A stretch of DNA of 64,000 nt, taken from NCBI GenBank assembly GCA_014896315.1, contig JADBKP010000010.1, forward strand, positions 1 to 64,000, given 5' to 3'. Under the pieces are notes generated by a model, which was not told the DNA's origin, ran no database searches, and saw only the letters and a program-made list of their open reading frames with translations. Positions within the stretch are counted from its first letter, which is position 1, and every line of letters begins with the position of its first letter. A program made the position numbers and the translations under genes. Below are positions 8,217 through 16,422 of the stretch, piece after piece. This DNA comes from Limnochordales bacterium (GTDB lineage: Bacteria > Bacillota > Limnochordia > Limnochordales > DUMU01).

Positions 8217-8819
8217 CTACCCCGCCACCGGCAGCAGCAGGAAGATCAGCACTGTCCAGACCGAGTGGGAAATCACTCCCGGAACAATGCTCTTCTGCCA
8301 CCGGAAGAGCAACCCCCAGAAGAGCCCGGCGACCAGGGCGGCCAGCACCAGCATCAGATTACCGGAGAAGAGGTGAACTGCGGCATAGCAAAGCGAGCCG
8401 ATCAGCCACCCCTGCCAATCGCCCCGGCGCTCCATAAACCGCCGCTGGAGAAATCCCCGCCAGAAGATCTCCTCGGCCGGGCTGGTGACAAAGAAGAGGA
8501 TGAGCCCGATGAGCAAGGGGTCGGCCTCCGACCTGATCCCGTAGACGTCGCCGATCTGCCCGGGCGCAAAGGGGAAGATCAGGCGGGCGAGCCAGTTGCC
8601 GGCGACAAAGATCAGGTACAGGGCGACGGCACTGGCCACGCCCACGGCCAGTGCCCTGCCATTCCATTCTGAGCGCCGCCATGGCCTGCCGCCCACTACC
8701 ACCGCATAGGCGGTCAGAACCAGGGCTGCCGTTGCCATTCCCGCCCAGAAGTTGACGGTCTTCAGCCCGAAGATGAGCAGCCAGAAACCGGCCGCCAGCA
8801 AGAGTCCCAGGTAAGTCAT
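8217..8819 (-). CDS. CPBP-family (CAAX-like) intramembrane glutamic protease
   Basis: About 200 residues with roughly six to seven hydrophobic segments. The ABI/CPBP signature is complete: the paired glutamates and Arg in PAEEIFWRGFLQRRF, a His in AAVHLFSGN and a second His in VISHSVWT, which together make the membrane-buried active site of Rce1-like proteases. Bacterial members are often linked to bacteriocin immunity or signalling-protein processing, but no such neighbour is seen here. The ATG at 8819 is chosen because GGGAG lies 7-8 bases upstream. The gene is followed by the EEP hydrolase about 150 bases downstream and preceded by the MenA-like gene about 50 bases upstream. Confidence 0.9.
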   Translation of the reverse strand: MTYLGLLLAAGFWLLIFGLKTVNFWAGMATAALVLTAYAVVVGGRPWRRSEWNGRALAVGVASAVALYLIFVAGNWLARLIFPFAPGQIGDVYGIRSEADPLLIGLILFFVTSPAEEIFWRGFLQRRFMERRGDWQGWLIGSLCYAAVHLFSGNLMLVLAALVAGLFWGLLFRWQKSIVPGVISHSVWTVLIFLLLPVAG

Positions 8820-8869
8820 CGTGTGCAACTCCCAAGTCGCGAGCTCTTTGCTCCTTTTCTCCTTGGCCC

Positions 8870-9856
8870 TTAAAGCAGCGACACCAGAACTCCGGCGGTG
8901 AGAATCAGACCGAAGAGCATATGGAGACGGGCGGTGAGCGGTTCAACCATGATAATCTGGTTGCCGCCCCGGTGCACCCGCTGCATGAGACGGAATGCTT
9001 CAGGAAGTGTGAGGAAAACCGCCAGTGTCCAGACGGGGAAGAGGCCAAGGATAACGTTTAGCACTACCGTGAGATATGCCCCGGCAATCAGAACGTCATA
9101 GAACCAGGCCCCGCGGCGCGGGCCTATCAAGGTGGTAAGAGTGGTGACTTTGGCCTTACGGTCGTCGTGGAAGTCGCGCAGGTCGTTGGCATGCAGTATC
9201 GCAGCTACCAGGCATGATATGGGCAGCGAAGCGACCACGGCAGCCCAGGTAGCCCGCCCGGTTTGTACCGCATACGCGCCGACGACCATGAGTACTCCCA
9301 TGAGTATGAAGACCAGGGGAACTCCCAGCCCGAGATACTTATAGTTTACGGGTCTCGCCGTATAGAAGAAGCCGCCGAGCAGGCCGATGATACCGAGAAC
9401 AGCTATGAGCCAGCCACGGACTGCGACCAGGTAGACGCCGAGCAGCACCGCCAGCAAGAAGACAACGAAGCTACCTTTCAACATGGTCTGCGGCTGCATC
9501 CAGCCCAGCACCAGGACGGGCTGGTTGTGGGCCTTGTTCTCGGCATTGTCGAGCCCGTTCAGATAGTCATAATAGGAGTTTACCAGGTTGGTGCCGACCT
9601 GCAGCAGCACACCGCTGGCCAGTGCGAGCAGAAAGAGTAAAGGATAGAAAGTGCCGTTCGCTACGCTGAGGGCTGTGCCGATCAGCACCGGTATGACGGA
9701 GGCGGTCAGCGAGAACGGACGGGCCGCCGCCAGCCAGACTCTCCATGTAGGCAGCGGTGGTAGGGTCGGATTGGGGGCAGGGTGGGGAGCGGGGACGCGA
9801 GGGGGAGCGGGAAGCAGGCCGGGTCCGGTCACTGCGCCCGGTTCAAAGGCAGACAC
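8870..9856 (-). CDS. menA: UbiA-superfamily prenyltransferase, MenA-like
   Basis: A 328-residue integral membrane prenyltransferase with about nine transmembrane helices. It most resembles 1,4-dihydroxy-2-naphthoate polyprenyltransferase of menaquinone synthesis. The two Asp-rich diphosphate-binding motifs are NSYYDYLNGLD (first, N-x3-D-x5-D form) and NDLRDFHDDRKAK (second). About 37 N-terminal residues are Pro/Ala-rich low complexity before the conserved WRVWLAAARPFSLTASVIP. The start is GTG at 9856 behind AGAGGTGA. No other men gene is in the window, so the naphthoate substrate is inferred from family similarity; a related quinone or heme prenylation is less likely. Confidence 0.85.
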   Translation of the reverse strand: MSAFEPGAVTGPGLLPAPPRVPAPHPAPNPTLPPLPTWRVWLAAARPFSLTASVIPVLIGTALSVANGTFYPLLFLLALASGVLLQVGTNLVNSYYDYLNGLDNAENKAHNQPVLVLGWMQPQTMLKGSFVVFLLAVLLGVYLVAVRGWLIAVLGIIGLLGGFFYTARPVNYKYLGLGVPLVFILMGVLMVVGAYAVQTGRATWAAVVASLPISCLVAAILHANDLRDFHDDRKAKVTTLTTLIGPRRGAWFYDVLIAGAYLTVVLNVILGLFPVWTLAVFLTLPEAFRLMQRVHRGGNQIIMVEPLTARLHMLFGLILTAGVLVSLL

Positions 9857-9924
9857 GAGGTCTCACCTCTTTCTTGCAAATAGAATCCATTACCTTTCCT
9901 TGATACGCAAACGGGCGGAGAGTA

Positions 9925-10833
9925 TCAAGAGGGTAAAGTTGGCCAGGACATATCGAAGAGGTCGCTGGCGGACCGTTCACTACCGTCCGGATTGAGCAGG
10001 GCGTTGTCGATCAGGCGTGTCGTGCCGATAAAGACTGCCAGGGCGAAGAGGGTAGTCTTGTCGCAGCGCGGGACCGGTTGAAGCGTGAGCGGGTCAACGA
10101 TTTCGACATAATCCACCCGTGAACTGGGTGCTCTACCGATCACCGCCAGCATTGCCTGCCGCAGGCGGCCAGCATCCCTCTCACCCTCCCGCAGGAGGCG
10201 GGCTGCCTGTTGCAGTGCCTGGTAGAGGACGGTCGCCTCCTGCCGTTCGGTAGGAGAGAGGTAGGTATTGCGAGAGGACATCGCCAGTCCGTCCTCTTCC
10301 CGGACGGTGGGACAGACCACCAGACGGAGGGGGAAGAAGAGCTCGTGGACCATGCGTCGCAGGATCAGCGCCTGCTGGTAATCTTTCTGGCCAAAGTAGG
10401 CGGCATCGGGCTGGACGATGTGAAAAAGCTTGGTAACGACGGTGGCCACCCCTCGGAAGTGGCCGGGCCGGCTGCGTCCGCAGAGTACCTCGGAGAGTGA
10501 ACCAACTTCGACGAAAAACTGGCTGTCCCCATCCGGGTACATCTCCTCGACGCTGGGGGCAAAGATAAAGTCAGCGCCGGCACTGGCTGCGACGGCCTGG
10601 TCACGAGCGAGATCCCGGGGGTAGCGGGCGTAATCTTCGTTCGGCCCGAACTGGGTGGGGTTGACGAAATCGGAAACCACCACCACGTCGTTTTCCCGGC
10701 GGGCCTGGCGGATAAGGCTGGCATGTCCTTCGTGCAGGTAACCCATAGTGGGGACAAAGCCTATACGGGCACCGCGGCGGCGAAAAGGAGCAAGGCTCTT
10801 GCGCAGTTCCGCGATGGTCTTGACAAGCTGCAT
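9925..10833 (-). CDS. panC: pantothenate synthetase
   Basis: A 302-residue ATP-dependent ligase joining pantoate and beta-alanine to pantothenate via a pantoyl-adenylate. Rossmann-type nucleotidyl-transfer signatures are GFVPTMGYLHEGHASLI (HIGH-like), VVSDFVNPTQFGPNEDY, RPGHFRGVATVVTKLF, FGQKDYQQ and the KMSKS-like AMSSRN. The ATG at 10833 overlaps the stop of the upstream DUF2520 gene by one base (TGATG) and has GGAGGG upstream, so translation is probably coupled. With panB and panD the window encodes all standard pantothenate steps except a recognisable ketopantoate reductase. Confidence 0.97.
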   Translation of the reverse strand: MQLVKTIAELRKSLAPFRRRGARIGFVPTMGYLHEGHASLIRQARRENDVVVVSDFVNPTQFGPNEDYARYPRDLARDQAVAASAGADFIFAPSVEEMYPDGDSQFFVEVGSLSEVLCGRSRPGHFRGVATVVTKLFHIVQPDAAYFGQKDYQQALILRRMVHELFFPLRLVVCPTVREEDGLAMSSRNTYLSPTERQEATVLYQALQQAARLLREGERDAGRLRQAMLAVIGRAPSSRVDYVEIVDPLTLQPVPRCDKTTLFALAVFIGTTRLIDNALLNPDGSERSASDLFDMSWPTLPS

Positions 10834-11771
10834 CAGTCTGGTCCCTCCGTTGAAAGTAACCGTTTCCACTCTAGCACATCTGCTGGGATGAGGATCCCCT
10901 CTTTTGCCAGCTCGCAGGCAAGCAGGAGTGAGAGCCGGCGGTAAGTCTCTGTCTGGTAGGGTGTGCCAAACGATTTCAAGGCCTGCAGGTGCCGCTCAAC
11001 TGTTTCCACATCCCCGCGCCGCACCGGGCCGGTGACGCCGGCCGCCCCCGCCCGTTCGAGGTTGGTCAGGCTGCTTTGGGCGAGCCGCACCACTGCCTGG
11101 TGGGCGGCGGCCTGGTCAAAGCCGATGGCCGTGAGCATCTCCTCGGCCAGCAGCCAGACGGCGGCGCTCAGGTTGGCGGCCACCGCCGTGGCCGCGTGGT
11201 AAAAGGCCCGGCGCTCGCCGGGTACACTGACCATTCGGCCGTGGAGCAAGCCGATGATCTGCGCCACCGCCTCGGTGGCCTGCGCTCCGTCAGCTTCCAC
11301 GGCCCAGGTCAGCTCCTCGAGCTCCGCCGGATCGCCGCTGATAGAGGCGGGCGGGTGGAGCGCCAGGCGGGGGCGGCCGGCAGGCAGGACCTCTACCCCG
11401 TAAGCTCCGGCCGTGTGAATCCAGACCGTGTCGGACCTGACGAATCCGCTCCGGTCAAAGCGATCGGCCACTACAGCCAGCTCCCGATCCGGCACTGTCA
11501 GGAAGAGCCAATCGGCCTCCGCAAGCTCGGGCGAAGGGAGGGTGCGGGCGGGAGCGCACAGTTCCGCCGCCAACCTGGCCAACCTGTCACCGGCTGCCGC
11601 GAGAGCTCCCCCCGTCGCATGGGCTTTGGCAGTCGCCCGGCCTTCGGTTTGGTGTTCGGCCCGACCCCACACTCCGACGGGAACCATGCCCCGGGCGGCA
11701 AGGGCCAGCCCCAGCGCCCGGCCTACTCGCCCCGGACCGACGATGGCAAAACGCCGTCGCATCTCACCCAT
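10833..11771 (-). CDS. Rossmann-like/DUF2520 dehydrogenase, candidate ketopantoate reductase
   Basis: A 312-residue protein of the two-domain architecture Rossmann-like plus DUF2520, structurally related to 6-phosphogluconate dehydrogenase/ProC-type enzymes. The NAD(P)-binding loop is FAIVGPGRVGRALGLAL; DWLFLTVPDREL follows the Rossmann core; LALHPPASISGDP and FYHAATAVAANLSAAVWLLAEEML mark the helical DUF2520 half. The ATG at 11771 has GGAGGGGG upstream. It is translationally coupled to panC, and no panE or ilvC is nearby, so reduction of ketopantoate is a reasonable guess, but this is context-based. The substrate is not proven by anything in the sequence. Confidence 0.85.
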   Translation of the reverse strand: MGEMRRRFAIVGPGRVGRALGLALAARGMVPVGVWGRAEHQTEGRATAKAHATGGALAAAGDRLARLAAELCAPARTLPSPELAEADWLFLTVPDRELAVVADRFDRSGFVRSDTVWIHTAGAYGVEVLPAGRPRLALHPPASISGDPAELEELTWAVEADGAQATEAVAQIIGLLHGRMVSVPGERRAFYHAATAVAANLSAAVWLLAEEMLTAIGFDQAAAHQAVVRLAQSSLTNLERAGAAGVTGPVRRGDVETVERHLQALKSFGTPYQTETYRRLSLLLACELAKEGILIPADVLEWKRLLSTEGPD

Positions 11772-11967
11772 CCGCAAGCCCCCTCCGGATTGCAGTGCGG
11801 GCTGGTGCAGAATGCGCCAGGCTCACCGCTTCGGGCGGTGCACTCTGCGCCAACTTGCGCTCGGATCAGCCCACTCAGTGCCTCCTCACCGGGACAACAA
11901 CTACCCACTGGCTCTAGCAGCAATTACTAACCCCAACCCCGCACCGGCCCCCTCACACCCCCCTACT

Positions 11968-12019
11968 TGGCGCATTGTGCGCCATCAGCAAGAAGCAGGC
12001 GGTGCAGTGCCGCCTGCTT
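11968..12019 (-). terminator. hairpins downstream of gnd, probable terminator
   Basis: Immediately after the gnd stop (read on the minus strand) a perfect 10-bp stem, arms at 12010-12019 and 11993-12002, encloses a 7-base loop and is followed by CTTGCTG, a poor U-tract. A second perfect inverted repeat, TGGCGCA-TTG-TGCGCCA at 11968-11984, follows within ten bases. Together they probably end gnd transcription before the DUF2520-panC unit, but the weak T-run makes efficiency uncertain. The rest of 11772-11967 shows no gene. Confidence 0.5.
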
Positions 12020-12032
12020 GCCTGCCTTCACC

Positions 12033-12938
12033 CTATCGCGTTCCCGCTTCCTCAACTTTATGCCCGCCGAACTCGTTGCGGAGGGCCGCCACGACCTTGC
12101 CGGCGAACGTATCTTCCTGTTCTGAACGGTAACGCATGAAGAGCGAAAGGCCGATCACCGGGACGGGAATGCCGAGTTCGAGCGCCGTCTGCACCGTCCA
12201 GAGCCCTTCACCGGACGAATGCATGACGCCCCGGATCTTCTCCAGGCGCGGGTCTTTGGCAAATGCCCTCTCCGTCAACTCCATCAGCCAGCCGCGGATA
12301 ACCGACCCGTTGTTCCAGACCCGGGCCACTTCCTTGAGGTCGAGCTTGAACGGTCCGTGGGCGAGGATCTCGAAACCCTCGCCAATGGCCTGCAGCATCC
12401 CGTACTCCACACCATTGTGAACCATCTTCACGAAATGCCCGCTGCCGACCGGTCCGCAATGGAGGTAGCCGTTGGGGACGCTGATGTCCCGCAGAAGCGG
12501 TTCGATGCGGGCGAAGACGTCGTCATCCGCCCCACACATCGTGCATGCTCCATGGCGGGCGCCTTCGATACCGCCACTTGTTCCCACGTCGGCAAAGCGG
12601 ATACCGGTGGGCTTGAGCCTTTCCGCCCGGCGAAGTGTATCTTTGTAATTCGAATTACCCCCGTCAATGATCAGATCGCCGGGGGTAAGGAGCGGGACGA
12701 GCCTTTCAATGATCTCGTCGACCACCGGCCCGGCGGGTAGCATAAGCCAGAGGGTTCGCGGGTGAGCCAGCTTGGCCACCAGTTCCTCGAGGCTGTAGGC
12801 ACCGGTAATGCCCTCTTTCTCAATCTCTTGAACCTTGCTCAAAGTTCGGTTCCAGGCCACCACGCGGTGCCCTTTGTCCCGCATGTTGAGGGCCAGGTTA
12901 TATCCCATCCGCCCCAGGCCTATAAGTCCAACCTCCAC
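12033..12938 (-). CDS. gnd: 6-phosphogluconate dehydrogenase, decarboxylating (short GndA/YqeC type)
   Basis: A 301-residue enzyme oxidising 6-phosphogluconate to ribulose 5-phosphate and CO2. It is the short (about 300-residue) form rather than the 470-residue dimeric form. The dinucleotide loop is VGLIGLGRMGYNLALNM; the substrate region is IDGGNSNYKDTLRR, VGTSGGIEGARHG and GSGHFVKMVHNGVEYGM with the catalytic Lys in HFVKMVHN; VWNNGSVIRGWL is typical of this subgroup. The GTG start at 12938 is set by AAAGGAGG 8 bases upstream; the in-frame extension to 13550 lacks homology. Lack of zwf nearby means the pathway role (oxidative pentose phosphate or gluconate use) cannot be read from context. 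Confidence 0.95.
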   Translation of the reverse strand: MEVGLIGLGRMGYNLALNMRDKGHRVVAWNRTLSKVQEIEKEGITGAYSLEELVAKLAHPRTLWLMLPAGPVVDEIIERLVPLLTPGDLIIDGGNSNYKDTLRRAERLKPTGIRFADVGTSGGIEGARHGACTMCGADDDVFARIEPLLRDISVPNGYLHCGPVGSGHFVKMVHNGVEYGMLQAIGEGFEILAHGPFKLDLKEVARVWNNGSVIRGWLMELTERAFAKDPRLEKIRGVMHSSGEGLWTVQTALELGIPVPVIGLSLFMRYRSEQEDTFAGKVVAALRNEFGGHKVEEAGTR

Positions 12939-13239
12939 GGTTGCTGCCTCCTTTGAGATCTTGCTGCTTGTGGCTGCTTGCCGGTTGCAGCTGTGGATCA
13001 CGAACAACGGAACGATAAGACTACGGGTTCTGAAGAGTTTGGCTCTGGCGTTCAGAAACCCTACTTGGTCCTGATAATAGATTTTCTGAGGCCGGCGGTA
13101 AAGGGACACCGGTGAACGGGAAAGAAGATGATAGGATGACGCTCCGCTGAACGGGTGGAGCGAGCAGGACGTGTAGGAGGGAGCTCGTAGCGCGGGCCGA
13201 CCCTTGCGTGGCCGGCTCAGGCAGCTCGACAGGGAAAAG

Positions 13240-14199
13240 ATGAAGGAAAGGGAAAACGAGAAGACGCAAGCGAGAGAAGCAGCCGGGACCTGGTCTGGGC
13301 TGGCCGCCGATCTGGCGCGGCTGGTCGGACCGGGTAACGTACGGGTTAACGAACCGCTCAGCGCCCACACCTCTTTTCGGGTGGGCGGGCCGGCCGATTG
13401 CATGGTCTTTCCCCGCAGCGAGGAACAGGTAGAAGCAGTTTTGCGTTTCTGCCGCACCCGCAACATCCCCGTACTGGTCATTGGCCGGGGCAGCAACCTG
13501 CTGGTTCGCGACGGCGGAGTGCGGGGGGTGGTGGTCAAGCTGGCCGACAACTTCGCCCAGTGGGAGATCGAGGGAAGGGAAGTCTGGGCGCAGGCAGGGA
13601 TTACCCTCCGCCGCCTCGCCCTCCAGACAGCTTTGGCCGGCCTGACCGGCCTGGAATTTGCGAGTGGGATCCCCGGAGCGCTTGGGGGTGCGGTGGTGAT
13701 GAATGCCGGCGCTTATGGCGGCGAGATCAAGGACGTGCTCGTCACTGCTACGGTCCTCGACCAGAATCTGGAGCGACGCGAAATGTCCCCGGCCGAACTG
13801 CAGCTTTCCTACCGCTACAGCATCCTCCAAAAGGAACGGATGCTGGTGCTCTCCGCCCGCCTCCGGCTATCCCGGGGTGAACCGGGAGCGATCATGCGCC
13901 AGATCGACGACCTCTGGGAGCGGCGAGCGTCCAGGCAGCCGCTTGAGTATCCCAGTGCCGGCAGCGTCTTCAAACGGCCTCCCGGCCGCTACGTCGGCCC
14001 GATGATTCAGGAACTTGGCTTGCAGGGCTTCCGTATCGGAGGGGCCGAGGTATCCCAGAAGCACGCCGGGTTTATAGTCAACCGGGGTGGAGCCACCGCC
14101 CGCGACATCCTTGAGCTGATCGAATACGTGCGGGCCCGGGTGCGGGAGCGCTTCGGGGTTGAGCTGGAGCCGGAAGTCCGGATCGTTGGTGACCCGTGA
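13240..14199 (+). CDS. murB: UDP-N-acetylenolpyruvoylglucosamine reductase
   Basis: A 319-residue cytoplasmic FAD enzyme that reduces UDP-GlcNAc-enolpyruvate to UDP-MurNAc in peptidoglycan precursor synthesis. The FAD-binding signatures are TSFRVGGPADCMVFP, VIGRGSNLLVRDGG and GLEFASGIPGALGGAVVMNAGAYGGEI; the proton-donor Ser is in PSAGSVFKRPPG and the catalytic Glu near the C-terminus in GVELEPEVRIVG. About 25 extra charged residues precede the domain. The ATG at 13240 follows a modest AGGGAAAAG; a TTG at 13204 is an alternative. The gene diverges from gnd and converges on the HAD gene, so it seems to stand alone. Confidence 0.95.
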   Translation: MKERENEKTQAREAAGTWSGLAADLARLVGPGNVRVNEPLSAHTSFRVGGPADCMVFPRSEEQVEAVLRFCRTRNIPVLVIGRGSNLLVRDGGVRGVVVKLADNFAQWEIEGREVWAQAGITLRRLALQTALAGLTGLEFASGIPGALGGAVVMNAGAYGGEIKDVLVTATVLDQNLERREMSPAELQLSYRYSILQKERMLVLSARLRLSRGEPGAIMRQIDDLWERRASRQPLEYPSAGSVFKRPPGRYVGPMIQELGLQGFRIGGAEVSQKHAGFIVNRGGATARDILELIEYVRARVRERFGVELEPEVRIVGDP

Positions 14200-14206
14200 T
14201 TCCTGC

Positions 14207-14962
14207 TCAAACCCGCGCCAGCTCGCCGCTCTTGACCAGCGCGATCAGGTCCTGGAGGCTCCCCCGGCCGTTGGGAGTACACTCTTCTGTTGCGGCCTCA
14301 GGATGCAGGAGGAAGGTATCAACCAGGAAAGTTTTGATTCCGACCCGCCGGGCGGGCATGTCGTCGTGAACATCGTTCCCCACCATGATGCACTGCTCGG
14401 GTGTGACGCGCAGTCTCTGGCAGACCTCATAGAAATAGGCAGGGTGTGGTTTTGTGGCATGGAACGTGTCCATGTAGGTAATCAGTTCAAATGCAGTGGG
14501 GGAGATGCCGGCCCAGCTCAGTCGCTCCAGAAGCGCCACCATCGGGAAGATCGGCTGGGTGGCCAGGACCAGCCGCCAGCCCTGAGCCCGGGCGGCTGCG
14601 AGCAGCTCCCTGGCTTCGGGCAGAGGAGCAGACTTGTGGCGCAGGCGGGGGAAGGCTTCCCTGTAAAACTGCTCAGTGACCGACCTCAGACTCTGCTTCG
14701 CAATGCCCGTGAGCCGGGAGAAGGCGTTGTAGAACCGTTCCCCGTTAGTGGGTGTGCCGGGCGGCAGCGGCCAGTCAACCGGCTTCAACATTTCTGCCGT
14801 CGCCTGCACAAAGAGGCGGGCAAACTCGTCGAAGCCGAGGTGCGCGGCAAAGTAGGGGTGCAGCAGGGCCAGGTAGTCGGGGATTATCCGGTCGAAGTCG
14901 AGATCGAGCAAGGTTCCGTCCAGATCAAGCAGCAAGACCTCTGGCAGGCGAGCATCGGGCAC
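14207..14962 (-). CDS. HAD-superfamily hydrolase
   Basis: A 251-residue phosphatase-like protein. HAD motif I is LLLDLDGTLLDLDFD (both Asp present), motif II the Thr in LVLATQPIF, motif III the Lys in FHATKPHPAYF, and motif IV VGNDVHDDMPARRVG. An alpha-helical cap lies between motifs I and II (C1 type), as in phosphoglycolate phosphatase-like enzymes. The GTG at 14962 is set by GGGAGGT 7 bases upstream; a longer in-frame extension is not homologous. It lies 139 bases downstream of murI on the same strand. The substrate is unknown; the murI link could suggest a cell-wall-related sugar phosphate, but that is speculation. Confidence 0.88.
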   Translation of the reverse strand: MPDARLPEVLLLDLDGTLLDLDFDRIIPDYLALLHPYFAAHLGFDEFARLFVQATAEMLKPVDWPLPPGTPTNGERFYNAFSRLTGIAKQSLRSVTEQFYREAFPRLRHKSAPLPEARELLAAARAQGWRLVLATQPIFPMVALLERLSWAGISPTAFELITYMDTFHATKPHPAYFYEVCQRLRVTPEQCIMVGNDVHDDMPARRVGIKTFLVDTFLLHPEAATEECTPNGRGSLQDLIALVKSGELARV

Positions 14963-15101
14963 GCGAGGTACCTCCCTGTTGTGTGCTAGCTGGGCATGTG
15001 TTACATGGCCGGTGGTGATCAGTCTTGTGACGACCCGCTCTACCCGCGCCTTTGGAGATGGTGATGCGCCCCAACACGCTTGTATTTTTTTATGTTTTTT
15101 C

Positions 15102-16163
15102 TCAGAGAGCAGGTGGCACTCCTGCTTCGGCCAGATCCAGGACGATCCGTTCGACCTCGGGAGCAAGCTGCCGGAACTCCTTCTCTGGCAAAAAGAGCCG
15201 GACCGCCGCCGCGAACCGGACGGGATCGCCGGTGGTAAGAAGACGCACCGGGGCGGCAGCCCGAGCGCCGGCCCGGGCCTGGGCCGCAGCCGTAGCCGCA
15301 GCCGTAGCCGCAGCGGCGTCCGCCTGAGCCGGAGACGAACCGGGGCCGGGCCCGGCCGCCCCGGCGAGCCCCTGCGGGCTCAAGCTTTCCTGCAACGCCC
15401 GGATCACCGCGACTGCCGGATCGACGATCTCTATGTCCGGGCTGATGATCCGCCGGATGAGCGGCAAAAGGAAGGGGTAGTGGGTGCAACCCAGCACGAG
15501 CGTATCTATGCCGGCATCGAGGAGTGGTTCGAGGTAGCCTTCAAGGGCGAGGCGCGTCTCTTTATCGTGCAGCCTTCCCGCTTCGACCAGCGGTACGAGT
15601 GCCGGGGCGGCCTGGCTTATTACCACCGCTTCCGGGTTGTAGCGCAATATAGCCTTTTCGTACGCGCCGCTCTTCACCGTCGCCTGCGTGGCCAAAAGCC
15701 CGATTCTGCCGTTGCGAGTGGCAGCGACCGCCGCTTGCGCCCCCGGGTCGATCATACCGATCATGGGGGTGTCGGCATACCGTTCACGCAGGATGGGAAG
15801 AGAGACGGCTGAACTTGTATTGCAGGCAAAAACGATTTGCCTTGCCCCTGCGGCGCGCAGGTAACGGACGATAGCATCTCCCAGCACCAGCAACTCTTCC
15901 GGTGAACGGTCTCCGTAAGGCACGTGAGCCGAATCAGCGAGGTAGATCAAAGGATAACCGGGTAGCCGGCGGAAGAGCTCTCGCGCCACCGAGAGCCCGC
16001 CCACTCCCGAGTCGAACATGCCGATCCATTCTTTGTCTGTGGGGGGCAGCGCTGGCTGTCCCACCCGACCGTTCAGGTTTGCCTGGCCATTCTGGCTTGC
16101 CCGGCCATTTGTGTTTGTTCCTGCCAGGCCGCCGCTTGCACCTTCCCGCCCTGCCCAGTCCAT
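15102..16163 (-). CDS. murI: glutamate racemase with a low-complexity insertion
   Basis: A 353-residue cofactor-independent racemase that supplies D-glutamate for peptidoglycan. The two catalytic cysteines are in VFACNTSSAVSLP and LVLGCTHYPFLLP; FDSGVGGLSV and PYGDRS are further signatures. It is about 80 residues longer than usual because of an N-terminal Asn/Gly-rich repeat-like leader (residues 12-40) and an Ala/Gly-rich insertion at about 262-305 between the second Cys region and LTTGDPVRFAA. The insertion is encoded by 12-bp repeats at 15283-15318. The ATG at 16163 has AAGGAGTAAG upstream. The insertion lies after the active-site residues and need not inactivate the enzyme. Confidence 0.95.
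   Translation of the reverse strand: MDWAGREGASGGLAGTNTNGRASQNGQANLNGRVGQPALPPTDKEWIGMFDSGVGGLSVARELFRRLPGYPLIYLADSAHVPYGDRSPEELLVLGDAIVRYLRAAGARQIVFACNTSSAVSLPILRERYADTPMIGMIDPGAQAAVAATRNGRIGLLATQATVKSGAYEKAILRYNPEAVVISQAAPALVPLVEAGRLHDKETRLALEGYLEPLLDAGIDTLVLGCTHYPFLLPLIRRIISPDIEIVDPAVAVIRALQESLSPQGLAGAAGPGPGSSPAQADAAAATAAATAAAQARAGARAAAPVRLLTTGDPVRFAAAVRLFLPEKEFRQLAPEVERIVLDLAEAGVPPAL
15283..15318. repeat. 12-bp minisatellite inside murI
   Basis: Two exact copies and one diverged copy of the 12-mer GCCGCAGCCGTA (plus-strand sense) stand in tandem. In the murI frame each unit adds four residues of an Ala/Thr-rich loop, so gain or loss of units would keep the frame. Confidence 0.85.
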
Positions 16164-16422
16164 CGCTACTTACTCCTTGCTTTTTATTTTGGTAGCTGGT
16201 GTCGCGCCTGAGCGTCGCACCAGGACCCGGTCTACTCGGTCTGCCGTCGATATCGCGGCCCTGGGACTTCGGAACTACGAACCACGGTCTATTGTACGCC
16301 GGGTGGTCTGGTGCTGACACTTCACATTGACGCAGGAAGCAAGGCAGGAGGCGCGAAACCTCCGAAGAAATACGAGGGGGCCGGGGGTGATCCTGGTAAA
16401 AAGCCGCGGAGGTCGAAGGGGT

